Source: Deltaproteobacteria bacterium
Lineage (GTDB): Bacteria; Myxococcota_A; UBA9160; SMWR01
Direction of reading: 5' to 3'
DNA: 51,205 bases
Assembly (NCBI GenBank): GCA_002729515.1
Contig: PBYF01000021.1
Span: 54,595-105,799 of the forward strand
The position numbers and the translations under genes were made by a program. Below are positions 1 through 8,278 of this stretch, piece by piece. The notes beneath the pieces were generated by a model. That model had not been told where the DNA came from. It worked only from the letters and a program-made list of their open reading frames with translations, and did not search any database. How positions within the stretch are numbered: position 1 is the first letter of the stretch; every line of letters begins with the position of its first letter.

Positions 1-677
1 CGTTCGACGGGTGCCTCTTCCACCGCGGGTGCCGGGGCTTGGGGGGGGCCGGGTGAGCGCTGCAGTGCGGCGAGTTCGTCGGCGATCGAGAGGTGGGCGG
101 GCTTCGCGGACGGCCGGTGGGCGGGCTTCGCGGACGGCCGGCGCGGGGGACCGCGCTGCGCCAGTTCTTCCTCCATGCGCTGGATGTTCTGGGTGTCGTA
201 GTCTTGAGGGGCTGGCTGTGCTTTGGCCCGCGGGGCTTGCGCGCGGGGCACCGGCGGACCGGGCTCGGGCTCGCCGCGGGCCGCTTCGGCTGCCCAAGCG
301 AAGGGTGCGGCGAGCAGCCCCAGCGGTGCCGTGAGCCACTTGAAGATCAGCGGGTCTTCCTTGCCGGACTCGTGGCGGTTCTGGTCGATACCCGAGCCCC
401 CGATCTGGGTCAGGTTTCCGGTAGAGGGTTGAGCAGAGCCGATGCTGGCTTCATCGCTTCCCTCAGTTGCGCTGCGGGTCGTTCGTGAGTGGCCCGGGGC
501 AGCGTTCCCGCCCGGCAGGCTCGGTAGCGTCTCGCCGGGCAGGATCACGGCTGCGCCCATGCCTGTGTCCACCGTTGGCGTGCGGTCCGCGTCCGCGGCG
601 CGGCGGCTGAAGTAGCAGCCGGGCAGCGCGAGTCCCAGCACGACCAGGACCAGGACGAGTCGACAATTCTGCGGCAC
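1..677 (-). CDS. Hypothetical lipoprotein, 3' end beyond window
   Basis: Unrecognised envelope protein; about 225 residues are visible and the frame is still open at the window edge. The GTG start at 677 is chosen because GGAGG lies about 9 nt upstream and because the N-terminus is then a clean lipoprotein signal: a hydrophobic run ending LALPGC with the lipid-attachment Cys at about residue 21. The rest is low-complexity, rich in Pro, Ala and Glu. A second hydrophobic stretch (roughly residues 112-128, LTAPLGLLAAPFAWA) may contact the membrane. An 8-residue unit RPSAKPAH occurs twice in tandem at about residues 180-195. No enzymatic motif is visible. Being lipidated is well supported; the function is unknown. 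Confidence 0.7.
   Translation of the reverse strand, partial: MPQNCRLVLVLVVLGLALPGCYFSRRAADADRTPTVDTGMGAAVILPGETLPSLPGGNAAPGHSRTTRSATEGSDEASIGSAQPSTGNLTQIGGSGIDQNRHESGKEDPLIFKWLTAPLGLLAAPFAWAAEAARGEPEPGPPVPRAQAPRAKAQPAPQDYDTQNIQRMEEELAQRGPPRRPSAKPAHRPSAKPAHLSIADELAALQRSPGPPQAPAPAVEEAPVE
92..139. repeat. Tandem 24-bp direct repeat inside the lipoprotein gene
   Basis: Two identical 24-nt units (92-115 and 116-139, each beginning GGTGGGCGGGCTTCG) abut without spacer. The unit length is a multiple of three, so the frame is kept and the minus-strand protein gains a duplicated RPSAKPAH peptide. Confidence 0.85.
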
Positions 678-840
678 CGGTGACCTCCGCGTACACGGAT
701 GATCCCTTTGACGTTGCAAGTTCCGTGCGAATTCGCGCTGCGACGGAGCTTCGCGCGCCGGACCGGGTGGCTCGGGTGCCGAGTTGCGCGGTGCTTGCCG
801 GTCGCCGCGACAGGATGGTGAGGAAGGGGTGGGCAGCCGA

Positions 841-1764
841 CTACCCTTCGTCGTCCCCAGTCCCCCCAAGCCGCCCCAGTAGGACGGTTGTTGCGAACCC
901 GGCCAGGACGAAAGCGGTCGCACCGCCGAACTGTCCGGGGGTCGGATCCGGGCTCTCCGTAAAGGGCCACAAGCCCACGACCGCGCCGAGCAGTAGTCCG
1001 AGCAGCGCGCCGAGGGTCGCCTTCTCCGCGCGCTCGAGAAGCCAGCGCAACAGGTTGCTCACGCCGACCACACCGACCACGATGCCGAGCCCGAGCGGAA
1101 CCACGATCCACATCGCGTCGAGGATCAGCGCGACGTCCGGTCCGGCGGTACCGTCTCCCACGACACCGCGCCGCAGCTGGTCGATCGTCTCGAGGATCGG
1201 CTCGTATTGTCCCAGGAGCAGCAGCAGGTAAGCGCCGCTCACTCCGGGTAGGATCATTGCCGAAGAAGCGGCGACGCCGGCGAGGAAGACGAGCGTGAGG
1301 CTGCGCTCGTCCGCTCCGCCACCGGCGCTCGAAGTCGCCGCCATGACGGCCATCAGGCCGAACGACACGGTGGCGGCGGCAAACAGACCGGGTGTCGCGG
1401 GGCGCGCCATGCGCCACAGCAGCGGTACGCCTCCGAGCGTGAGGCCGATGAAGAGGCTGTACATGATCCAGCGGTGGTCTTGGACCAGGCTCTTCACGCT
1501 GCCCGCCAGCAGCAGGATCGTGAGTCCGGCAGCGGTGGCGACACTCGCCAGCAGCAGTAGCGAGCGCGGCCGGAAGCGCAGCGTCGTCACCTCGGCGATC
1601 GCACCGATAAAAGCCGGGTAGACGCCGGCCGCCAGGAGCATGGTGCCGCCGCTGATCCCGGGCACCAGGTTCGCCAGTCCCATCAGCCCGCCGCCGATCG
1701 CGCTCCGCACGGCGAGGAGGGCGGCGGGTTGGAGCGATTTGGTCTGCTGCAGGCGATTCGGCAC
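841..1764 (-). CDS. popT: DUF368 membrane protein (PopT-type polyprenyl-phosphate transporter)
   Basis: A multi-pass inner-membrane protein of 307 residues. DUF368 proteins (PopT) are reported to return undecaprenyl-phosphate, the lipid carrier for glycan assembly, to the cytoplasmic face. The family hallmark is visible twice: PGISGG at residues 35-40 and PGVSGA at 173-178, each starting a hydrophobic half, which suggests an internally duplicated fold. The start is GTG at 1764; no strong ribosome site precedes it and no other in-frame start lies before the first PGISGG. It is divergent from the SRAP gene with 68 bp between them. Its nearness to several GT-C genes that would consume polyprenyl-phosphate sugars fits the role. 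The family call is secure; the lipid specificity is inferred. Confidence 0.87.
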   Translation of the reverse strand: MPNRLQQTKSLQPAALLAVRSAIGGGLMGLANLVPGISGGTMLLAAGVYPAFIGAIAEVTTLRFRPRSLLLLASVATAAGLTILLLAGSVKSLVQDHRWIMYSLFIGLTLGGVPLLWRMARPATPGLFAAATVSFGLMAVMAATSSAGGGADERSLTLVFLAGVAASSAMILPGVSGAYLLLLLGQYEPILETIDQLRRGVVGDGTAGPDVALILDAMWIVVPLGLGIVVGVVGVSNLLRWLLERAEKATLGALLGLLLGAVVGLWPFTESPDPTPGQFGGATAFVLAGFATTVLLGRLGGTGDDEG

Positions 1765-1802
1765 TGCGATCTTCCGATTTCCTCTGGATGGCGGGGACGC
1801 GG

Positions 1803-1808
1803 TACTGT
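1803..1808 (+). promoter_or_regulatory. Possible -10 element (TACTGT) for the SRAP operon
   Basis: GG-TACTGT lies 24 nt upstream of the GTG start at 1833, in the short gap between divergent genes. It fits the TAnnnT pattern seen before several other genes in this window. No convincing -35 was found. Confidence 0.3.
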
Positions 1809-1832
1809 AGCCGCCAGGAGGGGACGATAGCC

Positions 1833-2519
1833 GTGTGCGGCCGGTTCACGCTCACCTCGCCGCCGGAAGAGATCGCGCGCGTCTTCGAACTCGATTCGGT
1901 GCCCGATCTCTCACCGCGCTACAACATTGCGCCGACTCAGGACGTTGCGACCGTATGCGCTCGCGCGGGCGGGGATCGCGAAATTCGGCTCCGCCGCTGG
2001 GGGCTTGTGCCCCCCTGGGCGAAGGACCCGCGGATCGGTTCGAGACTCATCAACGCGCGCGGCGAAACCGTGGCGGAGAAGCCTTCCTTTCGCGACGCGT
2101 TCCGTCAGCGGCGCTGCCTGGTTCCGGCGGACGGATTCTACGAGTGGGCCGCGGCGGCGCGGGGTCCCCGCAAGCCGCACCATGTGCGACGACCGGATCG
2201 CAGTCCCTTCGCCATTGCGGGTCTGCACGAGCGGTGGCGCGTCGAGGAAGGGAGCTGGCTCGAGACCTGTACCCTGGTCACAGTCCCAGCCAACGCGCGC
2301 CTCGCTCCAGTTCATGACCGCATGCCCGCGATCCTGCCTTCCGAGCATTGGGACCTCTGGTTGGACCGGGACCGGAAGGACGCGGCAGCGCTGCTGCCAT
2401 TGCTCCTGCCGCGTCCGGACTCGGAACTCGAGTTCACGCCGGTGAGCCGCCGCGTAAATCGGCCGGAGTTCGACGACGCGGGCTGTCTCGCACCACCGCC
2501 GCCGGAGGAGATGCCGTGA
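1833..2519 (+). CDS. yedK: SRAP-family abasic-site protein (YedK/HMCES type)
   Basis: Protects single-stranded DNA by forming a thiazolidine cross-link between its N-terminal Cys and an abasic site. The start is GTG at 1833, because this makes Cys residue 2 (MCGRF), which is essential once Met is removed; an AGGAGGGG ribosome site lies about 9 nt upstream. The conserved SRAP residues can be placed: Cys2, Asn74 (RLINARGET), Glu104 (GFYEW) and His161 (VHDRMP). At 228 residues it is of normal family length. Its stop overlaps the start of the next gene (GTGA), so it is co-transcribed with a small membrane protein and a symporter, an association with no obvious functional logic. Confidence 0.93.
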   Translation: MCGRFTLTSPPEEIARVFELDSVPDLSPRYNIAPTQDVATVCARAGGDREIRLRRWGLVPPWAKDPRIGSRLINARGETVAEKPSFRDAFRQRRCLVPADGFYEWAAAARGPRKPHHVRRPDRSPFAIAGLHERWRVEEGSWLETCTLVTVPANARLAPVHDRMPAILPSEHWDLWLDRDRKDAAALLPLLLPRPDSELEFTPVSRRVNRPEFDDAGCLAPPPPEEMP

Positions 2520-2725
2520 AGCGTTACTTGCGCCGGATGCTCCTGGCGGGAATCGGAGGGCTCTACGTGCTCTCGGTTCCCTGGTACCGGAGCGGCGGGG
2601 AGACCGGTGGCAGCGTGTTCGGCCTGCCCGACTGGGTCGTCGTGGCGATCGGGTGCTATGTCGCGGTGGCGGTGCTGAATGCCGCCGCCTGGCTGCTCAC
2701 CGACATCGACGAGGACGGGACGTGA
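2516..2725 (+). CDS. Small two-helix membrane protein, probable symporter accessory
   Basis: A 69-residue protein starting at GTG 2516, overlapping the SRAP stop. Two hydrophobic segments (about residues 7-25 and 36-58) are separated by a short loop. The end is acidic (DIDEDGT) and overlaps the symporter start by four bases. Small two-helix proteins of the DUF997/DUF3311 type are commonly encoded directly before sodium:solute symporters; size, topology and context match, but I cannot assign the exact family. Translational coupling suggests a partner of the downstream transporter. Confidence 0.75.
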   Translation: MKRYLRRMLLAGIGGLYVLSVPWYRSGGETGGSVFGLPDWVVVAIGCYVAVAVLNAAAWLLTDIDEDGT

Positions 2726-4158
2726 GCTTCGGCCAGGCGGGCTTCGCGGCCCTGCTCGCTTACGTGGCCGGCCTGGCCGTAATCGCGGAATTGGCGCGCC
2801 GCGCGCGCCGCGATGACTCCCCTGCGGATCACTTCCTGGCAAGCCGGGACCTCGGCGTCTTCGTGCTCTTCCTGACCTTGTATGCCACCGCCTATAGCGG
2901 CAACTCGCTGTTGGGCTACCCGGGAGAAGCCTATCGCCGCGGCTTCTCCTGGATCATGGCGACGGGCTTCATGATGTCGATCGTGGTGGCCTTTCACCTG
3001 CTGGTCCCACGCCTGAGACCCGTCGCGGTGCGGGAGGGTTTCGTGACTCCGGGTGACTGGGTGCGTCACCGCTTTGGAGCGGAGCCAGCCGGCAACGCCC
3101 TGCGTCTGGCCGTGGCGGGCCTCATGATCGTGGCCCTCGCGAACTTTCTCTTCGCCCAACTCAAGGCCATGGGTGTGATGGCGGAGCACGTGACGGGCGG
3201 GATCGTCTCCTACGAGCTGGGTGTTTGTCTGCTGGCGGCGACCGTGTTGTTCTACGAGACCCTGGGCGGCATGCGTGCGGTGGCGTGGACTGATGCCGGC
3301 CAGGCGATCCTGATGTTGGTGGGTCTTTCGGCGTTGCTCGGGTGGTTGCTCATCGAGGCTGGGGGGCTTGCCTCCCTGAGCGAGGCGGTGGCTGCGGTGC
3401 GGCCGGAGACGATCGAGGTACCCAGCACCCGGGAGAGGACGAACTGGTTCAGCACGATCGTCTTGATGGGGCTCGCCAGCGTCGTCTACCCCCAGGCGAT
3501 CCAACGCGTCTACGCAGCCCGGAGCGGCCGCACGCTGCAACGATCCATGGCGCTCATGACTTTCATGCCGATCACGACGACGCTGGTCGTCACGCTGATC
3601 GGTCTCGCCGCCATCCCGCGCTTTACTGGCCTCGGTGCGGTCGAGGCGGATTCGGTGATGCCCCGGCTCCTGGAGGAGTGGGCCGCGGCCGGACCGGTCG
3701 CGTTGGTGGCGGCCGTGCTCGTGTTCCTCGGTGCGCTCGCCGCGATCATGTCAACGGCGGATTCGGTGCTGCTCTCGCTCGGCTCGATGCTGGCCGAGGA
3801 CCTGCTCGGCCGGGCCCACTGGGACGCCGGCGCCACGCGCCTGGGAAAGCGCATCGCCGCCTTCGTAATGGTCGCGATGGCGGGTCTCGCACTGGTGGCC
3901 CGCGATGTGACGCTTTGGGGGCTGATCGAACTGAAGATGGAGCTCCTCATCCAGTGCGTTCCAGCCTTCCTGCTCGCACTCCACTGGCGCGGTCTGCGCG
4001 CCGGACCCGTTCTGGTGGGCATCCTGGCGGGCAGCCTGCTCGCGGTGGGCGGTGCGTTGCTCGGCGAGAAGCGCCTCGCTGGCATCCACATCGGCGTCGT
4101 CGGTCTGGTGCTCAACTTTGCGCTCGCCGCCTGCCTCTCGTTGCGGCGACCTCGCTGA
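2722..4158 (+). CDS. Sodium:solute symporter (SSS family)
   Basis: A 478-residue secondary transporter, probably a 13-helix LeuT-fold Na+-coupled symporter. GTG 2722 overlaps the stop of the accessory gene. Family features include the N-terminal ATAYSGNSLLGYPGEAYRRG region, a GGMRAVAWTDAGQ segment in the middle (the family's GG-A---TD-hQ motif) and a later A-A-IMSTADSVLLS segment that in this family contributes to the sodium site. The substrate cannot be read from the sequence. The gene ends just before a perfect palindrome likely to act as terminator. Confidence 0.9.
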   Translation: MSFGQAGFAALLAYVAGLAVIAELARRARRDDSPADHFLASRDLGVFVLFLTLYATAYSGNSLLGYPGEAYRRGFSWIMATGFMMSIVVAFHLLVPRLRPVAVREGFVTPGDWVRHRFGAEPAGNALRLAVAGLMIVALANFLFAQLKAMGVMAEHVTGGIVSYELGVCLLAATVLFYETLGGMRAVAWTDAGQAILMLVGLSALLGWLLIEAGGLASLSEAVAAVRPETIEVPSTRERTNWFSTIVLMGLASVVYPQAIQRVYAARSGRTLQRSMALMTFMPITTTLVVTLIGLAAIPRFTGLGAVEADSVMPRLLEEWAAAGPVALVAAVLVFLGALAAIMSTADSVLLSLGSMLAEDLLGRAHWDAGATRLGKRIAAFVMVAMAGLALVARDVTLWGLIELKMELLIQCVPAFLLALHWRGLRAGPVLVGILAGSLLAVGGALLGEKRLAGIHIGVVGLVLNFALAACLSLRRPR

Positions 4159-4163
4159 GAAGC

Positions 4164-4191
4164 CGCTGAGGGGCACGCGTGCCCCTCAGCG
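4164..4191. terminator. Perfect 28-bp palindrome, bidirectional terminator
   Basis: The arm CGCTGAGGGGCACG (4164-4177) is followed immediately by its exact reverse complement (4178-4191). It sits between the convergent symporter (ends 4158) and SDR gene and contains the SDR stop codon (4186-4188). No T-tract follows on either side, so an intrinsic terminator is likely but not certain. The symmetry would serve both strands. Confidence 0.65.
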
Positions 4192-5031
4192 AGCCGGGGG
4201 CCAGCCGGGAACCAGCGCGTGAGTCTTGCAGAGCTTGTAGGCGTGGAGCACCTGGCCGTTCAGGTCGGCGGCCTCGGGCGACGTGGCCAGCCAGGTGATG
4301 GCGGCGGCGGGTACGTCCATGGGAACGGCTTCGAAGTCTTCGAGATTCTGTGCCTGCTGGTTGCGCTGCATCATCTCCGTGGCGACGGTGCCCGGGTCGA
4401 GGTTGAAGAAGCGCACGCCGGAATCCCGGTGCTCGACAGCGAGCACACCGGCCAGCCGGTGGAATGCGGCCTTCGAGGCCGCGTAGGCGAAGCTCCAGCC
4501 GCCGCTGCCCGCGGGTGCCGGGGGATCGTACTGGCCGGCATACGAGGTGACGTTGAGGACGGTGCCGTTCTCGCGTTCGAGTAGTTCGGGGAGTACCAGC
4601 CGCGTGAGCTGTGCACCCGCCAGCACGTTGCCGCGCAGGTAACGCTCGAGGACGTCGAGCGGAGTGTCGAGGAATGTGTCGAGGCTCCCGGGACCGGTCG
4701 TGACCGCATTGTTGATCAGCACATCGATGCGCCCGAAGGCCTCCCGCGTGCGGGCGACGGCCGCCTCGATACTCGCGGGAACGAGGAGATCCATGCGAAC
4801 CGGAAGCGCCCGCCGTCCCAGCTTTTCAACCGCCGCAGCGGTGATTTCGAGGCTTCCCGGCATGGCGCTCGTATCGCTTCTCTTGACCGTCCACGAGTGC
4901 TCGTAGCGCTCGCCCTCGCGGAGCGTGCGCGCCGTGATCGCCACGTCGAGCCCCGCTTCCGCGAGACGCAGAGCGGTGGCCTTGCCGATTCCACGACTGG
5001 CTCCGGTGACGAGCGCGATTCTGCGATCCAA
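4186..5031 (-). CDS. Short-chain dehydrogenase/reductase
   Basis: A classical NAD(P)(H)-dependent SDR of 281 residues. The cofactor loop TGASRGIG is at residues 9-16, the structural NNA motif at 107-109, and the catalytic Ser163, Tyr183 and Lys187 (Y-A-A-S-K) are all present. The ATG start at 5031 has AGGAGG upstream. It is divergent from the YfhO-like gene. A residue block around 45-60 (YEHSWTVKRSDTSAMPGS) is longer than in minimal SDRs and may shape the substrate pocket. The substrate is not predictable. Confidence 0.9.
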   Translation of the reverse strand: MDRRIALVTGASRGIGKATALRLAEAGLDVAITARTLREGERYEHSWTVKRSDTSAMPGSLEITAAAVEKLGRRALPVRMDLLVPASIEAAVARTREAFGRIDVLINNAVTTGPGSLDTFLDTPLDVLERYLRGNVLAGAQLTRLVLPELLERENGTVLNVTSYAGQYDPPAPAGSGGWSFAYAASKAAFHRLAGVLAVEHRDSGVRFFNLDPGTVATEMMQRNQQAQNLEDFEAVPMDVPAAAITWLATSPEAADLNGQVLHAYKLCKTHALVPGWPPAR

Positions 5032-5108
5032 GTGCGTGTCCTCCTATGGCATCATAACCCGATCGGCTATCCCTCTAGCTGCATCGACCGGAGGCCGACG
5101 AGACCCCA

Positions 5109-6926
5109 TTGAGCACCCTTGGCTCCAGGCCGGTCGTCGCCGAGATCGGTGTCGTCCTCCTGCTGTGTGCCGTTGCGCTGGTTCTTGCAGGGCCGGTCCT
5201 TTCGGAGCTTCACAATTGGGGGATCCTCGACTGGGACCAGCATCTGTTCCATCACGCCGTTGCCCGTGCCACGCTCCTCGAGCACTTTGAGTTCCCGCTC
5301 TGGAATCCGTACAACTGGTCTGGCGTTCCGCTCCTCGCGAATCCCGAATCGCGGGTCCTCGCCCCGACCTTCGCGTTGACGCTTCTCTTCGGCGAGGTCG
5401 TGGGCCTGAAGCTCGAGATCGTGCTCTCCCTCGTGGTGGGCATGCTCGGTGCCTTTCACCTTCTGCGTCACCTGGGAGCCGGTCGTCTAGGTGCCCTGGC
5501 CGCCGCCTTCGTCGCCATTCTGAACAGCTGGTATGCGATCCACATGACCGTCGGGCACACCTGGGCCCTCAACGTCGCGTATCTGCCCTGGGCCTTTCTC
5601 TTCTACCTGAAGTCCATCGAAGATCTGCGCTATTCGCTCGCCGCGAGTCTCGCGCTCGTGCTCATGTTCTTCGGGGGCGGCATCTACTTGTTCGTAATGA
5701 CCGTGCTGCTCTTTGCATTTTACTCGGCAGCTTGCCTCGTCTTGCGTCAAGGGACCGTCGCTCGCCACACTGCGGCGTTGGCAGCTATCGCCGGTCTGAC
5801 GGTTCTGGTCTCAGCCGTGAAGCTCCTGCCGGTCGTCGAACTCATGCTCGAGCATCCTCGGACAACGAGTGCAGAAACCGGCTATACGATCGAAGCGCTC
5901 GGGAACGCGCTCTTCGCTCGGAGTCAGACACTCGCGTCCGCCTACGCGGACCGCCCCGGAGAATTTCTGGGCTGGATGCACGAGGGCCTCTACGTGGGCC
6001 TCCTCGCGCTGGTGCTATTCCTATTTGGAGTGGTCCGGGGGCCGCGCCGGCGGGCTCCGTTGCTGCTCGTCTTGCTGCTCTTCGTGTGGACCACGTTGGG
6101 CAGTCAGGTGCCCATCAGCCTCTGGAGCGGGCTGCACGAGCTGCCCGTTCTGGACAACATGCGCTTGACGCAGCGCTTCGGAATCGTCGCCGTCCTGGTC
6201 TTTGCGGTCTTCGTCGGCTTCGGGGTCGAGGCTGTACAGATCCGCGTTGCGGGCTGGACGTCGAGTGCCGCCGCGGGGACGCTGGCCGCGGCGGCGCTGG
6301 TATTGGCCATGTTGACGGACCTGGTTCTTGTGAGCGCTCCGGTGTTCCGGGAGGCGTTTCCCATCGAGCCGATCCCGGTTCGCCGCGATGCCGAGTTCCG
6401 CCAGATTCTCTCCCTGCCCGAATACGACGCGAGGGGCTGGCGGAGGCGGAATTCGAATCCGCTCTACAGCACACTCAGTGGCGTGTATCCGGCATTTCTC
6501 TCGAACCGAGGATCCACCCGCGGCTACGAGGTCGTGCCGATTCCTTCTCGGGCGGCGTTCCCTCGGGGAAGAGGTTATCGGGGAGAGGTGTATCTGGAAG
6601 GGACCGGGGGCCGCGTCGACTTCAGGAGCTGGTCGCCGAACCAACTGGTGCTCGACGTGAAGGCGGAGCGGGCGGGTACGGTCGTAGTCAATCAGAATCA
6701 CGCTCCGGGCTGGCGCCTTCTGCGCTACGGAGCGGACGGTGTGGAGCCGGGTGAGGTCTTGGCGCGGGACGGGTTGTTGGCGGTGGCGGTCGATGCCTCG
6801 GATATCCGGCTGGAACTCGTCTATCGCCCGAAGAGCTTCGTCATTGGTGCTCTCGTGACGTCCGTGAGCCTGGCCGGTCTCGCGGGGATGGTGGTGTGGA
6901 GCCGCCGTCGCGGTCCGGCGTCGTGA
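5109..6926 (+). CDS. YfhO-like GT-C membrane glycosyltransferase
   Basis: A 605-residue, roughly 13-helix protein resembling the YfhO family (GT-C fold, thought to transfer sugars from polyprenyl phosphates outside the membrane). The N-terminal loop DWDQHLFHHAV followed by FPLWNPYNWSGVPLLAN is typical of the first extracytoplasmic loop. The C-terminal soluble part contains the family-like stretch VVVNQNHAPGWRL, then LELVYRPKSFVIGA before the last helix. The TTG start at 5109 follows a short divergent intergenic region. The end overlaps the next gene's start (GTGA), coupling it to a sulfatase-fold lipoprotein. Family resemblance is good; donor and acceptor are unknown. Confidence 0.8.
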   Translation: MSTLGSRPVVAEIGVVLLLCAVALVLAGPVLSELHNWGILDWDQHLFHHAVARATLLEHFEFPLWNPYNWSGVPLLANPESRVLAPTFALTLLFGEVVGLKLEIVLSLVVGMLGAFHLLRHLGAGRLGALAAAFVAILNSWYAIHMTVGHTWALNVAYLPWAFLFYLKSIEDLRYSLAASLALVLMFFGGGIYLFVMTVLLFAFYSAACLVLRQGTVARHTAALAAIAGLTVLVSAVKLLPVVELMLEHPRTTSAETGYTIEALGNALFARSQTLASAYADRPGEFLGWMHEGLYVGLLALVLFLFGVVRGPRRRAPLLLVLLLFVWTTLGSQVPISLWSGLHELPVLDNMRLTQRFGIVAVLVFAVFVGFGVEAVQIRVAGWTSSAAAGTLAAAALVLAMLTDLVLVSAPVFREAFPIEPIPVRRDAEFRQILSLPEYDARGWRRRNSNPLYSTLSGVYPAFLSNRGSTRGYEVVPIPSRAAFPRGRGYRGEVYLEGTGGRVDFRSWSPNQLVLDVKAERAGTVVVNQNHAPGWRLLRYGADGVEPGEVLARDGLLAVAVDASDIRLELVYRPKSFVIGALVTSVSLAGLAGMVVWSRRRGPAS

Positions 6927-8278
6927 GAATCCGCGTGGCCGCAGCGCTCCTGGCATTCCCGTTCGCGGCCTGCTCCCCTTTGGGCGGTGCGGACCCGCCG
7001 GATGTTCTGCTCGTGGTCGTCGACACGCTGCGTGCGGATCACGTCGGGAGCTACGGCTACAGCCGCGCCACCACGCCGCGCATCGACGCCGTGGCGGCCG
7101 AAGGAGCTGCGTTCGAAGTGGCCTACGCCCCGATGGGAACGACCACTCCCGCGCACGCAGCGCTCTTCACCTCGAAGGAGCCGCTGGGCCTGGGCCTGGT
7201 GCGCAACGGGCTCGCGCTTTCTGAAGAAGCCGTGACGCTGGCAGAAATCCTGGGTCGCAACGGCTACCGGACGGCCGCCTTCGTCAGCTCCTACCCCGTC
7301 TCGCGGCGCTTCGGCATGGCGCAGGGATTCGAATACTTCGATGACGAATTTTCGGTCGACTCCTCCAGGGTGCGCGACCCGATCTGGGAGCAGCTTCGGG
7401 TGGAGGGGGGGTTCGATCGGGACGGAAGCGCCACGGTCGATGCGGCGCTGGACTGGCTCGAGACCGAAGCGCCCGCATCGCCGCTCTTCCTTTGGATTCA
7501 TCTCTTCGATCCACACGGTCCGCACCGCCGCCCGCAGCGGTTCGAAGATTTCTTCATCGGCCCGGGTATGTCGCGCCGGGAGCAGATCATCGCGCGCTAC
7601 GACGCGAATGTGCGCTACGCGGATGAGGCGATCGGAAAGCTCGTCGACTACTTCTCGGAATCACGAGATTGGGAGAATACGCTCGTCGTGATCGTTTCCG
7701 ATCATGGGGAAGGGCTCTTCGATCACGGCTGGCAGTTCCACAACCGGACCACCTACGAAGAGGAGGTGAGGATTCCGTTCATCCTTCGCTGGCCCGAACG
7801 GATCGATGCCTCCCTCCGCATCGAACAGCCGGCGCGCCTGATCGATGTCCTGCCCACCGTGGTATCCGCCCTGGATATCGATGCCGGCGGTGCTTCGTTC
7901 GAGGGCATCGATCTCATGCCGCACGTGCATCGCTCGGTTGCACCGGATCTCTCGCGTCCAATCTTTCTGCAGCGTCCCTATCCGGCGGCAAAGGCGGGCG
8001 CTGCGACGGAAGTCGGTTACGGCTTCGGCGTGCGGCGTGGGGCCTGGAAGTACTTCGAGGCGGCCGACGAGGGGCGCCGAGAACTCTACGACCTCCGCGG
8101 GGACGGCACCGAGCAGAGCGACGTGTCGCTGGACTCGCCGGGTAGGGCCGACGCGATGTCGGCCCTGATCCAGGAGTGGCGGACTCGCCAGAAGGGAGGG
8201 CTGGCCCACTCGGTGCTGACGCCGCGCGACAAAGCCGCGCTCGAGGCGCTGGGCTACGGCGAATCCCCCTCGAGGTAG
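6923..8278 (+). CDS. Sulfatase-fold lipoprotein with Thr at the nucleophile position (paralogue 1)
   Basis: Alkaline-phosphatase-superfamily hydrolase or transferase of 451 residues, lipid-anchored: GTG 6923 gives a signal ending FAAC, with Cys17. The first metal site is VVDTLRAD (Asp34, Asp39); the C-terminal metal site VSDHGEGLFDHG lies near residue 260. The sulfatase signature C/S-x-P-x-R is replaced by T74-T-P-A-H78, so no formylglycine can form. LtaS, EptA and related phosphotransferases use Thr here, so a phospho-transfer or phosphodiesterase role is more likely than desulfation. The start overlaps the YfhO-like gene stop. The C-terminus ends with the LGY motif shared by the other three paralogues. 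It overlaps the convergent paralogue 2 by 25 bp. Confidence 0.87.
   Translation: MRIRVAAALLAFPFAACSPLGGADPPDVLLVVVDTLRADHVGSYGYSRATTPRIDAVAAEGAAFEVAYAPMGTTTPAHAALFTSKEPLGLGLVRNGLALSEEAVTLAEILGRNGYRTAAFVSSYPVSRRFGMAQGFEYFDDEFSVDSSRVRDPIWEQLRVEGGFDRDGSATVDAALDWLETEAPASPLFLWIHLFDPHGPHRRPQRFEDFFIGPGMSRREQIIARYDANVRYADEAIGKLVDYFSESRDWENTLVVIVSDHGEGLFDHGWQFHNRTTYEEEVRIPFILRWPERIDASLRIEQPARLIDVLPTVVSALDIDAGGASFEGIDLMPHVHRSVAPDLSRPIFLQRPYPAAKAGAATEVGYGFGVRRGAWKYFEAADEGRRELYDLRGDGTEQSDVSLDSPGRADAMSALIQEWRTRQKGGLAHSVLTPRDKAALEALGYGESPSR

Noticed and set aside
6923-8278. Calling the four enzymes arylsulfatases or choline sulfatases
   Set aside because: Thr replaces the Cys/Ser required for formylglycine.
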